The translations under genes and the position numbers were made by a program. 50,062 nt of DNA. Origin: Candidatus Pacearchaeota archaeon (GTDB lineage Archaea; Nanobdellota; Nanobdellia; Pacearchaeales; GW2011-AR1). Under the pieces are notes generated by a model that worked only from the letters and a program-made list of their open reading frames with translations, did not search any database and had not been told where the DNA came from. Below are positions 7,601 through 16,310 of the stretch, piece by piece. The DNA lies in assembly GCA_017609755.1 (NCBI GenBank), contig JAFCDI010000002.1, positions 1 through 50,062 of the forward strand. Reading direction: 5' to 3'. Within the stretch, counting starts at the first letter, position 1. Every line of letters starts with the position of its first letter.

Positions 7601-10600
7601 AGGAACCACTATTCCTTCTTTAGCATTTGGAAGACAAAGAGCAATACTTCCAAAAATTCCTGATTGAATAACATTTTGAACATAGTAATTTCCTCCAAAA
7701 TTACATCTACTTGGAGGGCAAATAACAGGGTCACACACATTAAACAAAATATTACAATCTTTTGGAGACATAAAATCTTGACATTTCATTCCAGGCAAAT
7801 CAACAGCAGGATTTCCTACTTTAATGTTATTTCTATTAATTGTTACTGATTTTATTTCTGACCTATATGCTCTTTGAGCCTCTTGAATTGCATAACTAGC
7901 TTTTCTTAATAAAGAAGTTACTTCACTAGGATTATCAATTCCAGGAAAAGAATTTGATTTATCTTGCTGAATATTTACAAAAGAACGACAAATATCATCT
8001 CCTCCAATATTTTCTTCTTTTCCATTTCTTCCTACATTACACAAATAATAAGTTTCTACTCTTCCTGATTCACTATAAGCAGCAATTCCTCCAATTTGCT
8101 GAACAGCAGCATACCATCCCTTTTGCAAATCAAAAGGAACAATTGCAGGATATCCTTTATATGGAGCAGTTTCATAATATCTAATCTCTGGATTTGAATA
8201 TGAATTTTTATAAGAGTTTTCACTGTAGCTAACAAAAGAGCCAATTCTTTTTGTTATATTTTCTAAAAGCTCTGAATTCTCTATAAGCATACCTTGAGAA
8301 GAATAAATATTCTCTATAACATAATTTTCTCCATCTACATTTCTTAATCCTAAAATATAATCTTGTGAATTATAAATTACTCCTTGAATAGGAGTTCCCT
8401 TTTCAATATTTCCAAAATTAGCAGTAGTCTCTCCTCCTCTATAAATCTCTGTTTTTGAATCTTTATCTGTAACAAGACTAAATGCAACATTAAATAATGC
8501 AGAATTTTGATTTAAAGAGTCAGTTGCAGAAAATTGAAGTGCTTGATTTCTTGAATTAACCTGAACATCTAACAAAGTCGAGTACAAATTATCTTCTGCC
8601 ATTTTTTTAACTTCTTCAGAAGCATCACTTATAAGAATTCTAGAATACAAATCAATATCTCTTAATTGTTCTACACTATATTTTCCCTTTCTAAATGCTG
8701 AATCAGAAGAAATAATTGTTTTTATATCTTCAAGATTTATGTCTTCTCCTTTTGCCCTTGGATCTGATAAAGTTCCATCCAAATTAAAAACACTTTCTAA
8801 ATTAATTATATTTGCTTTCACTGTTTCAGAATAATCATTTGCAAATTTTTCAGTATTCACATAATCTGTAGAAAGAAGCTCTCCTCCTTCAGTATATTTT
8901 GCTTCTATTCTCTTTATTTCAGTTTGCTGATTTTCCATTATTCCATATAAATCATTAACATCTTTATCAATTTTATCTGAATTCTCAATTAAACACTCTT
9001 CTTGACTAGAATAAGGTCCTCCTTGAGCAACTAATTCATTACATTTATCATACCATCCCTGGTCTCCATTCATAACTAAATCTCTTGCAATTCCTTTTCC
9101 ACCAACATTTTCAATATAATTTTTAATATTCAAATAAGCACTTGTCACTAAACAAGCAGTTTTCATTGTTTTTACAATTTTTCCAAGAGCATCTGAAATT
9201 CCAGCCCATTGCTCAATTTTCTTATCTAATTCTTTTATTTTTTCTTGAGTTACTTCTGGAGATAATTTAATATCTCTTTTATCAATATTTACTCTAAAAT
9301 TAAAAGAAGCATTTGAACTAGAATAATCAATATTTGGAATTACTGAAACCTTAGCAACTTGTTTTAATTTTACTTCTGTAAGAGTTAGAGTATATCCTGA
9401 ATTAAAAGACTCAGGAGAATTTAGAGAAATTTCTTCACTTCTATCTCTTAAAATATCTCCAAATTCTGTGTTTGATTTAATATTTAATTTAAGTTTTGCA
9501 GAATTCTCTTTTAAATCCTCTAACATAATATACTCATTTTCAGCAGAATTTAAATAAATAAGATCATTCTTTGTAAGAGTGTATATCTTTGAACTTTTTC
9601 CAGTTTCAGAAGGATAATCTACTCTAATTTTTGCACTATACTCTTCTTCAGAGGGATTAGTAACATCTTCAAAAGATATTGAATAAATTCTTCCATCAAT
9701 TAAAACTTCTGTAATAGAAGAAGTTGAACTAGAAACTTTTAATTTATTATTACAACTCTCTAAGGACTTCCTAGAGCCTGGATATCTTTCTTCAAATTCT
9801 TCACACAACTCTCTTAAAGTTCTTTTTTGATTTAACTCATTTGATAATTCAATTAATTCATACAAAGATTGTTCTCCAAGAGTATTTTCTGCATATCTAT
9901 TCTCCTCATTAGAATAACTATTAATTAATTCTCTATAATCTTCAACTGCTAAGTCAAATTTTTCTTGAATTTCTTCTGATAAGAGCATATCTCCTGATTC
10001 TGAAAATCCAAGGACATCTATTTCTAAATTCCCAAAAACTTCTTTAGAATATCCATATCTAATTCCTCTAAAACTCTCTCCATCACTTAACCACTCCCAA
10101 AATTTAGAAGAAGCTCCTAAAGAAAATTCTCCAACTTCTTTAAGGAAATTCCAGACATTTCCATCTCTTTGAAAATCTGTTTGCCCATAAATCTCTTGTG
10201 CTATTTTTTTTGCATTTTCCATTTCATCAAGAGTTAGTTTATCACTTGGATGCTTTCTCTCAGGAATAGCAATTAAATAAACATATAAATCATCTTCATC
10301 ATTTGTTTCTCCAACAGTATTTGCATAAGCCAAGAATATTTTTTTAGTTCCTTTTTTATTTTTTACTCCTAAATACTCTCCTATTTGAACATTTTTCTCT
10401 TCACCATTCACACTTAAAGAAATATTTGGAGTTATTCTTAAATTAATATCTCCTGTATGAAATCCATCTCTATCTTCTTTACAAACAAATTCAACCTCTG
10501 AATTAATTCCTTGCTCTTCTAATCTTTTTATTCTACAATTTCCATCTAAAAATTTCTCTCCATCTAAAAGTTCAATTGGATTTCCATTTATTCTTAATCT

Positions 10601-11467
10601 TGCTGTGGTATCTGGATTTTGAAGACTATCTAATTTTAATTGCATTGTAGCCAAGCAAAAATCAAATCCAGGAATATAGAGTTTTCTTGAAGTTTCTCCC
10701 TCTTTTAAATCAACACTAGAATACAATAATTTATCATCTCCTTGCCCTAAAAACCCGCTTCTATATCTATCAGAATAAATAGATATTTTTGCTGAATTAT
10801 CATAAGCTCCTTCTGCCCTTAAATAGCCTCTGCCATCCCAAAAACTATACTGCTTATATCTTGAATTCCAATCTTCTTCATTTAAAACAGGAAGATAAAA
10901 TTGAGACTGTCCAACTCCAAAAGCATTTCTAATATCATAACGAATTTTAGCAGTAAGATTTCCTTGAACATAATTAGGCATTGCAGATTCATTTGGTTGT
11001 CTTCTTAAAACAATAACAGCATAGCCAATATTCTGTAAAAAAACTGGTTGATTTAATTGATTTTGATAAGGATTTAAAGCTGCTTCAGCAGGATGAAATC
11101 CAACAGTCGCAACTTCTTTTGGATATTTTCCAGTAATAGTTATCATATTAATTGCATCTACATCTATTAAAGGATTAATTTGAGTTGCAGAAATTGGACA
11201 ATAAACATAAACATTTTGTTCTTCTAACAAATCACTTCTAACAACTGCAGGTTCACAACCTAAAGGAGATATTTGAAAAATAAAATCTTGTCCTGTCTGA
11301 CACATTCTATCATCAAACATTTTATTTAAATTAAAAGAATCAACTCTATCATAAGGCCCATATTGAACATAATTAGTTTGATAATAAGCAGATACAAAAG
11401 AACTAAATAAAAGAATTCCTAATATTAAAAATCCTATTCTTCCTAAAATTTTATTATTTATTTTCAT
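4652..11467 (-). CDS. Giant exported protein with C-terminal leucine-rich repeats
   Basis: 2271 residues. The N-terminus is a Sec signal peptide ('ILGRIGFLILGILLFSSFVS', likely cleaved after 'VSA'). The body is mostly extracellular-looking, rich in Tyr/Asn/Ser and strand-forming sequence. It has a helical stretch near residues 735-790 and many cysteines. Around 1230-1320 there is a Cys-rich block ('CDPVICPPSRC') followed by hydrophobic helices, where it may touch the membrane. Near residue 1750 a 'CEGSKIMRCSNEFKWY' motif recalls modules in the protein at the right edge of the window. From about 2105 to 2250 lie leucine-rich repeats ('LTELEDLRLVNNGLSDASQL'). No C-terminal anchor is seen. Its ATG overlaps the stop of the upstream 608-aa gene (ATGA), so they form one operon. 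Function unknown; a role in the cell surface or in filament function is inference. Confidence 0.85.
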   Translation of the reverse strand: MKINNKILGRIGFLILGILLFSSFVSAYYQTNYVQYGPYDRVDSFNLNKMFDDRMCQTGQDFIFQISPLGCEPAVVRSDLLEEQNVYVYCPISATQINPLIDVDAINMITITGKYPKEVATVGFHPAEAALNPYQNQLNQPVFLQNIGYAVIVLRRQPNESAMPNYVQGNLTAKIRYDIRNAFGVGQSQFYLPVLNEEDWNSRYKQYSFWDGRGYLRAEGAYDNSAKISIYSDRYRSGFLGQGDDKLLYSSVDLKEGETSRKLYIPGFDFCLATMQLKLDSLQNPDTTARLRINGNPIELLDGEKFLDGNCRIKRLEEQGINSEVEFVCKEDRDGFHTGDINLRITPNISLSVNGEEKNVQIGEYLGVKNKKGTKKIFLAYANTVGETNDEDDLYVYLIAIPERKHPSDKLTLDEMENAKKIAQEIYGQTDFQRDGNVWNFLKEVGEFSLGASSKFWEWLSDGESFRGIRYGYSKEVFGNLEIDVLGFSESGDMLLSEEIQEKFDLAVEDYRELINSYSNEENRYAENTLGEQSLYELIELSNELNQKRTLRELCEEFEERYPGSRKSLESCNNKLKVSSSTSSITEVLIDGRIYSISFEDVTNPSEEEYSAKIRVDYPSETGKSSKIYTLTKNDLIYLNSAENEYIMLEDLKENSAKLKLNIKSNTEFGDILRDRSEEISLNSPESFNSGYTLTLTEVKLKQVAKVSVIPNIDYSSSNASFNFRVNIDKRDIKLSPEVTQEKIKELDKKIEQWAGISDALGKIVKTMKTACLVTSAYLNIKNYIENVGGKGIARDLVMNGDQGWYDKCNELVAQGGPYSSQEECLIENSDKIDKDVNDLYGIMENQQTEIKRIEAKYTEGGELLSTDYVNTEKFANDYSETVKANIINLESVFNLDGTLSDPRAKGEDINLEDIKTIISSDSAFRKGKYSVEQLRDIDLYSRILISDASEEVKKMAEDNLYSTLLDVQVNSRNQALQFSATDSLNQNSALFNVAFSLVTDKDSKTEIYRGGETTANFGNIEKGTPIQGVIYNSQDYILGLRNVDGENYVIENIYSSQGMLIENSELLENITKRIGSFVSYSENSYKNSYSNPEIRYYETAPYKGYPAIVPFDLQKGWYAAVQQIGGIAAYSESGRVETYYLCNVGRNGKEENIGGDDICRSFVNIQQDKSNSFPGIDNPSEVTSLLRKASYAIQEAQRAYRSEIKSVTINRNNIKVGNPAVDLPGMKCQDFMSPKDCNILFNVCDPVICPPSRCNFGGNYYVQNVIQSGIFGSIALCLPNAKEGIVVPVCLSGISAGVEGLLSVFQSYRDCLQESLDTGQTVGICDEIQSIYFCEFFYNQAIPIAKLTIPRLTELIVGKGARGGGEYLGVTDAWQRAQSSVEYFAQYYAANSYKAFKQRTIEGVGQEIICDGFLSLRYPNGGGVLDALTTPDSPVQFYAKFDEIPYTSVTNPPQSMYKVYYHIYAGKDTGAYYKIYFRGSPTSSFYQDTGYSIDVATGYAPKGEYVSNTKEFVAPAGYRELCVRVNNQEECGFSPITTNFAANYVRDYYVASQVNNTEITTEKQCISGTSSLSSLVNLNLQAGVENALNPEIYNSGIIRICATENPGIGTDANAESENSRWVEVGYCGNSNLKCWLDTLSVENSIDFQNIEDDVLQTVNKNYQDILTSDGYASKEFIEGEIKEIEDETSASEKISLVNSVIEQVFYNDQKATLIYLRAGAYGELAKILFGEYIQNLKKECDLGDEKCEGSKIMRCSNEFKWYMLTDCATTNRLCTIGESGNPICVTSEEAELSENEKLLLILEEQKQELGWNSWEDVRADYSSEFNSAERNIVTNADSCSDCGTGLFNTCNKEECVAIGFRLRDVLGKNKMCVHTGLTGCEEVILEGVTEPAQLSISQINVLEKAAELEGRIVEDNINCFESANSVYEFSEVELSNCIYSDTIGRNYNSVGQIIDGNIFKVANYPEKCIVNNGQENLLQEIKLDNLGKGYLISYMYGQEKAPHNAIFIQWIDKNSRRAQLFDWNGPKLYSGEKDSAGNICTSENFKPDEIYCKTFRYYTEYLTDDRHPVYMYWKPELMSSSSNPLNLNENKLINYCGYEVYNYEYEDYSSFLLGNNIVISDINCNNIHITDNHFTQIHIIDKPISDLTNLVKLTELEDLRLVNNGLSDASQLSNLENLKVLYLTGNDLSSLPDLTSFKNLEFLDLDDNNFNKLTDITSNLPWSSFLNIPLKLNSLSIQRNCISETKEIFEKALSFRAKRYFYLGNPRSDC

Positions 11468-13290
11468 ATAAAAAATATCCCCAAATCTTTAGTTTCAAAT
11501 AATAAATGATTTTTTTGCAATTGTTCAAGAGAACTTGGTCTTGGAAGACTCTCTGCAGTTATTGCAATTGTTTCTGAGTTTCTAAGTTCTTCTTCTGTAA
11601 TATAATAATTTACTTCTCCTCCTCCTGCTAATGCATTAGAAATAATTTGAGGTGGAATACTAACTTCAAAACATTTCTCTTGAGTAAATCCAAGCATTCC
11701 TCCAATTCCAGGACTTGGAATCTCCACACATTGTTCATAATTTTGTTCTGATAAACTCAATGAGGAGTTTTGATAAATATAAACACTCACATTATAGTCT
11801 CCTTCGCTTAATTCAACACTTCTTGTATCTGGATAAATTATTGTTTTGGATAAATCCTCTGAAACAAAATTAATTATTGCTTCTCCATTATAATTAGAAC
11901 CATCTAATCTTAAATTAACTTTTTTGTCATAAAGTCTATTTAAAATAAGATAAATTTCTCCTCCATCTACTACAGAAAGAATTGTTTTATAATCTGAATA
12001 TCCTTCTGCTCTAGCAAGAACATAACCATTTACACATTGAGGAAATTCTGTTTCTAAAACTCCTTCAGGAGAAGTTTTTCCTAAATCACAGGTATTTCCA
12101 AAACATTCATAAGAAATATCTGCTGAAACTGGAACTAGATTAGAATCATAAGTGTGTACTCTTACTAAAGTGCTTGCATCTTCACAAAAACTAGAATCTT
12201 CAGGAGCAACTGCCTCTCCTGAAAGAGGTTCTCTTGGATTATTTCCTCTTATAATAACTGCAACTGGAAATTGAAAAATTTCATCATTCTCATAAACCTG
12301 AATTAGTACAGGATACTTTACATCATAAACATAATGATAATTAACATAGCAAAATCCTAAAATTCCTAATCCTGATTGAGTTCCAACAGGTTTTGAAATA
12401 AGAAACATTCCTTCAGAAGGATTTACCTCAAAATTAGATGGCCAATTTGAAGATGTTAAAAATCTCACATTCTCATTAATTGGTAAATCAACTACAAAAT
12501 AATCATCAGATGCTCCTTTTGATTTTAAAGACAAAATATTAATCTCAATTGCTTCGGATAATTCTTCAAAAACCTCCTGAGCATTCCAAATCAAAGGAGA
12601 ACAACTAATTTCAACACCATCAACCGGCGCATACAATCTCAAAACATCAATAGTATATTCCTCTAAAAATAGTTCTTTTTGTTCTTCTTTATAAACTTTT
12701 ATTGCAGAATCATATAACTTTCCTAAATTAGAATTCGCAGACAAAAAATGCTCTCTTACTCTAACACTATTCTCTCCCCTATTAATTGTTAAATCCATAT
12801 TCAAAGTTACATCAATGTCTTTATCATTTATTATAACATCAGCATTAGGCTCTCCCAATAAAACTTCATATCCTGAATCATAATAACTTTCAAAAGAACA
12901 AGATAAAATTCTATTTTCTATAAAATTTCCTAATTCATTTTCCATTTCTTTTTTAGATGGAATCTGTTGTTTCTCAAGATTATTTCCAGAAACATAATAC
13001 CAATAAGGAATTGGATTTCCTAAAAAATTAAGTTGAGATGAAAAAGGCATATATGGAGAACCTGGTTCAAATTCGGGCATTTCAATATATCCTCCAGAAT
13101 TCATTAAAATATCTGCTCCTGTTAAAGTATCTTCTTCTAAACAAGATAAAAAACTTGTATAAAGAGGTTTCATAGAACTTGGAACTTTTGTAATTGAAGA
13201 AGGCTCTCTAAATATTAAAAAAAGTGCAACTCCTGCAACAATTAATATTACTAAAATAATAAAAATCGTGACTTGTCCTTTATTTTGCAT
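11464..13290 (-). CDS. Large secreted protein with prepilin-like N-terminus
   Basis: 608 residues starting 'MQNKGQVTIFIILVILIVAG': a short basic stretch, then Gly-Gln and a long hydrophobic helix, which is the layout of archaeal prepilin-type signals cut by an A24 peptidase (one is encoded at 31867-32712). The rest is extracellular, with strand-rich domains. Residues about 340-450 look like a carboxypeptidase-regulatory or PEGA-type fold ('STLVRVHTYDSNLVPVSADI', 'GYVLARAEGYSDYKTILSVV'). It overlaps the giant LRR gene by 4 nt and the small gene upstream by 11 nt. Specific function unknown. Confidence 0.8.
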   Translation of the reverse strand: MQNKGQVTIFIILVILIVAGVALFLIFREPSSITKVPSSMKPLYTSFLSCLEEDTLTGADILMNSGGYIEMPEFEPGSPYMPFSSQLNFLGNPIPYWYYVSGNNLEKQQIPSKKEMENELGNFIENRILSCSFESYYDSGYEVLLGEPNADVIINDKDIDVTLNMDLTINRGENSVRVREHFLSANSNLGKLYDSAIKVYKEEQKELFLEEYTIDVLRLYAPVDGVEISCSPLIWNAQEVFEELSEAIEINILSLKSKGASDDYFVVDLPINENVRFLTSSNWPSNFEVNPSEGMFLISKPVGTQSGLGILGFCYVNYHYVYDVKYPVLIQVYENDEIFQFPVAVIIRGNNPREPLSGEAVAPEDSSFCEDASTLVRVHTYDSNLVPVSADISYECFGNTCDLGKTSPEGVLETEFPQCVNGYVLARAEGYSDYKTILSVVDGGEIYLILNRLYDKKVNLRLDGSNYNGEAIINFVSEDLSKTIIYPDTRSVELSEGDYNVSVYIYQNSSLSLSEQNYEQCVEIPSPGIGGMLGFTQEKCFEVSIPPQIISNALAGGGEVNYYITEEELRNSETIAITAESLPRPSSLEQLQKNHLLFETKDLGIFFI

Positions 13291-13417
13291 TTTTTTCCTC
13301 TTCTTTTATTTTTTTGTCTATTAATTCTAAAATTTCTGTATTCAAATCTTTTTTAATAAGTTCTTTAAATCTTTTCCAAAGTCTTTCATCCTCTATTAGA
13401 AGCAAATATTTTTTCAC
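13280..13417 (-). CDS. Small charged protein, unknown
   Basis: The chosen start is GTG at 13417 because AAGGAG stands eight bases upstream, a good ribosome binding site. This gives 45 residues ('VKKYLLLIEDERLWKRFKEL', then 'NTEILELIDKKIKEEEKNAK'). An in-frame TTG at 13462 would add 15 residues. The sequence is mostly helical and highly charged. It overlaps the start of the 608-aa gene by 11 nt, suggesting translational coupling. It could be a small regulator, but I recognise no family. Confidence 0.5.
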   Translation of the reverse strand: MKKYLLLIEDERLWKRFKELIKKDLNTEILELIDKKIKEEEKNAK

Positions 13418-13557
13418 CTTAAATTTCTCCTTCAACCCTTTATTTCTTAAAGAAAAATGCAATATATAAATCTTTCTTAATTAATTACTTATTTAATAAG
13501 TAACTTACTAAGTAATTTTAAATAAAAGAAAAAATTGTAGCTTAAAAATTAAAAAAA

Positions 13558-13770
13558 TTATCTAAATTTGTGAACTCTATAGTTTTTAGCATTAATAACT
13601 CTCAAATAATTTATTGCACCAATAAAAATTAAAACAGAAGAGATTAAAATAATCCATTTATCTGCTTTTAAAAAAGTTTCTGGAAGAGGAAGAAATTCTA
13701 AAGCCATATTAAGAAGATAAATTCCAAATATCAAATAAACCAAAAATCCAGTAAATGCCCCTTTTCTCAT
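13558..13770 (-). CDS. Small two-span membrane protein, unknown
   Basis: 70 residues. Hydrophobic spans at about 6-24 ('FTGFLVYLIFGIYLLNMAL') and 38-56 ('KWIILISSVLIFIGAINYL') and a basic tail 'NAKNYRVHKFR'. No known family. It stands alone, separated from its neighbours by about 100 bases on each side. Confidence 0.6.
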   Translation of the reverse strand: MRKGAFTGFLVYLIFGIYLLNMALEFLPLPETFLKADKWIILISSVLIFIGAINYLRVINAKNYRVHKFR

Positions 13771-13876
13771 ATATAAAATTATTAATCAGTATATTTAAAT
13801 ATTTCTAGAAATAGAATAAAATTGAAAAGAATCTTATTTTAAAGGAAAGTTTAGTAAAAAACTTAGTTGTCTTTAT

Positions 13877-13948
13877 GGTCCCGTAGTCCAGTGGCTAAGA
13901 CGCCTCCTTGACGTGGAAGTAATCGCAGTTCGATTCTGCGCGGGACCA
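13877..13948 (+). tRNA. tRNA-Val (anticodon GAC)
   Basis: The acceptor GGTCCCG pairs with CGGGACC and the discriminator is A (13948). The anticodon loop TTGACGT gives GAC. The T arm CGCAG-TTCGATT-CTGCG is perfect. The anticodon stem contains one C/A mismatch. No intron. Confidence 0.9.
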
Positions 13949-14009
13949 TCGAGTAATTTCACAAAGAACAAATTAATATCAATTCCAAGTGAAGTCATGA
14001 GCCACTAAC

Positions 14010-14018
14010 TTTTTAAAC
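14010..14018 (+). promoter_or_regulatory. TATA-like box of the L44e-S3Ae operon
   Basis: TTTTTAAAC lies 26-34 nt before the ATG at 14044, the same spacing as for other genes in this window. Confidence 0.5.
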
Positions 14019-14043
14019 CCAATTTATCTTTTCAGTTTATAAA

Positions 14044-14361
14044 ATGAAAATTCCTAAGACTACAAAAAGATATTGTCCATATTGCAAGAAAAAAACAGAA
14101 CAAAAAATAAAGTTAGTTAGTACAGGCGCAAAAAGAGGAACTTTAACAAGAGGTTCCTTAACAAGAGCTAAAAAAAGAGGATTAAGTAGCGGAATAGGAA
14201 ATAAAGGAAAATGGGGTTCTAAACCAGCTGTATCAAAATTCAAAAGAAAATCAAAAACAACTAAAAAAACAAATATCATGTATACTTGTCAAAAATGCGG
14301 AAAATCTAAATATAGAGCTTCACGAAGAAATAAAAGAACAGGAAAAGCATTACAAGAATAA
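14044..14361 (+). CDS. rpl44e: Ribosomal protein L44e (eL42)
   Basis: 105 basic residues with the zinc-binding cysteine pairs 'CPYC' (11, 14) and 'CQKC' (82, 85) and the family start 'MKIPKTTKRYCPYCKKKTEQ'. It is a large-subunit protein near the tRNA exit site. The S3Ae gene follows after one base, so both are on one mRNA. Confidence 0.93.
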   Translation: MKIPKTTKRYCPYCKKKTEQKIKLVSTGAKRGTLTRGSLTRAKKRGLSSGIGNKGKWGSKPAVSKFKRKSKTTKKTNIMYTCQKCGKSKYRASRRNKRTGKALQE

Positions 14362-14362
14362 A

Positions 14363-14941
14363 ATGGCTAAAGCAAAAAGAAAAAAGAAATTTTTTGAAGT
14401 TGACATGCCCCTTCTTAAAAGAGAAACTTCTTTACAAGCATATGAAACTAAAGAATTAGAAGGAAGAATAATCAAATATGATTTAACAAGATTTCTAAAA
14501 GGAAAAAATACTCTTATTCAATTAAAAGTAAAAGTAGATGGAGAAAAAGCCACTTCTACTCCAAGAGAAATAAAACTTCTTCCCTATTACATCAGAAGAA
14601 TGATGAGAAAAGGAACAAATTATGTTGAAGATTCTTTTTCTACAAATTGTAAAAATGCTCAAATAAGAATAAAGCCATTTTTAATAACAAGAAGAAAAGT
14701 CTCAAGAGCAGTTAGAAAAGCTCTAAGAGAAAAAGCAAAAGAAGAATTAATAAAACACGTTAAAACTAGAGATTATGAAAAAATATTTGAGGAAATTTTA
14801 AAAAATCAGCTTCAAAAAGATTTAAGTTTAAAACTTAAAAAAACCTATCCTTTATCTCTTTGTGAAATAAGAGTACTAAAAGTTGAAAAAGAACTAGAAA
14901 AAAACAATTCTGAATCAAAAAAAGATAATAAAAAACAATAA
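14363..14941 (+). CDS. rps3ae: Ribosomal protein S3Ae (eS1)
   Basis: 192 residues. Family features are the lysine-rich start, 'YDLTRFLKGKNTLIQLKVKV', 'LLPYYIRRMMRKGTNYVEDS', 'RIKPFLITRRKVSRAVRKAL' and a charged C-terminal tail. It is a small-subunit protein at the mRNA exit. The gene is cotranscribed with L44e; S3Ae is not usually found beside L44e, so the pairing may be lineage-specific. Confidence 0.92.
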   Translation: MAKAKRKKKFFEVDMPLLKRETSLQAYETKELEGRIIKYDLTRFLKGKNTLIQLKVKVDGEKATSTPREIKLLPYYIRRMMRKGTNYVEDSFSTNCKNAQIRIKPFLITRRKVSRAVRKALREKAKEELIKHVKTRDYEKIFEEILKNQLQKDLSLKLKKTYPLSLCEIRVLKVEKELEKNNSESKKDNKKQ

Positions 14942-14945
14942 GAAA

Positions 14946-14954
14946 TTTTTTAAA
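14946..14954 (+). promoter_or_regulatory. TATA-like box of tRNA-Thr
   Basis: TTTTTAAAC lies 24-32 nt upstream of the tRNA-Thr 5' end, just beyond the S3Ae stop codon. Confidence 0.5.
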
Positions 14955-14977
14955 CTAAATTATTCTAATATTTTTAC

Positions 14978-15049
14978 GCCTGCATAGCTCAGTGGTAGAG
15001 CATTTGCCTTGTAAGCAAAGGGTCGGGAGTTCAAATCTCTCTGCAGGCT
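14978..15049 (+). tRNA. tRNA-Thr (anticodon TGT)
   Basis: The acceptor GCCTGCA pairs with TGCAGGC; discriminator T at 15049, as in many archaeal tRNA-Thr. The anticodon arm TTTGC-CTTGTAA-GCAAA gives TGT. The T arm carries TTCAAAT. No intron. Confidence 0.93.
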
Positions 15050-15084
15050 TATTTAATTTCTAAACTTCCTACAGACTTATTATT

Positions 15085-15411
15085 TTACTTCAACTTAACA
15101 GCTGTTCCATAAGCCAACATCTCTGAAGCACCTTGCAAAATCATAGAAGTCATAAATTTCATTCCAATAATTGCATCTGCACCCAAATCAATTGCTTCAT
15201 TAACCATTCTATTAAAAGCTTCATCTCGAGCATGACTAGTCATATCTGTATAGGTTTTAACTTCTCCTCCAACAAGATTTTTAAAACCTGCTCCAAGATC
15301 TCTACCAATATTTCTGGCACGAACAGTATTTCCTTTAACAACTCCTAAAATTTCTACAACCTTTTTATTAGGAACTTCAGTTGAAGTAGTCACAATTACT
15401 TTATTGCTCAT
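15085..15411 (-). CDS. YbjQ/UPF0145 family protein
   Basis: 108 residues, full length for the family: 'VIVTTSTEVPNKKVVEILGV', 'VRARNIGRDLGAGFKNLVGG', 'ARDEAFNRMVNEAIDLGADA' and 'GASEMLAYGTAVKL'. These proteins form ring-like oligomers and have no settled function. The start codon overlaps the stop of the preceding membrane protein gene (ATGA), so the two are translated from one mRNA. Confidence 0.9.
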   Translation of the reverse strand: MSNKVIVTTSTEVPNKKVVEILGVVKGNTVRARNIGRDLGAGFKNLVGGEVKTYTDMTSHARDEAFNRMVNEAIDLGADAIIGMKFMTSMILQGASEMLAYGTAVKLK

Positions 15412-15617
15412 TTAGATTTTTTACCTCCTGATTTTTTAATTTGTTCAATAATATCTTCTTTTTTATTTAATAAAATCCAGATTCCTAATATTAAAAGAGG
15501 AAATCCATAAATTAAAACTCCCCAAGAACCATCAAAATTTCCAAAAAAACCTAAAGGAATTAAGATTATTCCTCCAATTATAAAAACAATTCCTATTATT
15601 AATTGACTTAAATGCAT
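15408..15617 (-). CDS. Small two-span membrane protein next to the YbjQ gene
   Basis: 69 residues with two hydrophobic segments ('LIIGIVFIIGGIILIPLGFF' and 'WGVLIYGFPLLILGIWILL') and a lysine-rich cytoplasmic tail. No family recognised. The TGA stop overlaps the ybjQ start by 4 nt, so a shared function is plausible. Confidence 0.65.
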   Translation of the reverse strand: MHLSQLIIGIVFIIGGIILIPLGFFGNFDGSWGVLIYGFPLLILGIWILLNKKEDIIEQIKKSGGKKSK

Positions 15618-15651
15618 AAAAAAATAATGTGTAATTCATTAATAAAATTAT

Positions 15652-16206
15652 CTATTTTTCAATTGATTCTGCTTTATTATCTTCAACTAATATTTTTGCT
15701 ATTTCTTTTGGAATATTTGCAACTTGTCCTTTTTCAAAAGGACCCATTTTTCCTCCCTCTAAATCCATAAATTCATCTACAGCTTCTATAAAAACAACTA
15801 ATTGATTTTTTGTCTTCTCAATTTTTCCTCCATTTAAAATGCCACTAACTTTTTTATCAGAAGAATCTATACATTTCATAAAATCTTCAAAGAGTTCCTT
15901 TTCAAATCTTAGCATATTCTCAAAATCTTGTTTTGAGATTCCTGTCTCAGCTGCAATTAAAACCAAATTAAGAATCTTTTTTCTTCTTCTTAACATTAGT
16001 TCTTTAAAAAGAGTTATTGCATTTTCAAGTTGTTTTTTTGTTTTAAGAATAACATCTGAAAAATCATCATCTTGTTTTGAAGCAATCTCTTTTTTTTCTT
16101 TTAAATAATTTGAAACTTCCTCTACAAAGTTTTTTGGAATAGGCTGTAATTGAGTAGAATATCTCTCTTTTCTTGCTGCTTCATAAATATCATTATATGT
16201 AATCAT
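15652..16206 (-). CDS. GINS replication complex subunit (Gins15/51 type)
   Basis: 184 residues in the domain order of archaeal Gins51. The helical A-domain starts 'MITYNDIYEAARKERYS' with 'PIPKNFVEEVSNYLKEKK', followed by 'RRRKKILNLVLIAAETGI'. The small B-domain (about 135-180) is C-terminal, with 'EFMDLEGGKMGPFEKGQVAN' and 'IPKEIAKILVEDNKAESI'. GINS links the MCM helicase to the archaeal Cdc45/RecJ homologue, and a RecJ-like protein is encoded at 24085-25419. No second GINS gene is seen in the window; a homotetramer is possible. Confidence 0.82.
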   Translation of the reverse strand: MITYNDIYEAARKERYSTQLQPIPKNFVEEVSNYLKEKKEIASKQDDDFSDVILKTKKQLENAITLFKELMLRRRKKILNLVLIAAETGISKQDFENMLRFEKELFEDFMKCIDSSDKKVSGILNGGKIEKTKNQLVVFIEAVDEFMDLEGGKMGPFEKGQVANIPKEIAKILVEDNKAESIEK

Positions 16207-16310
16207 AGTTGAAAAAATATATGATTATTTTTAATAATTGCTATAATAGAAAACATATCCTTTTTCTACAGACAAATCAGATTATAATAAAAAAAATTCA
16301 ATTTCATCTC

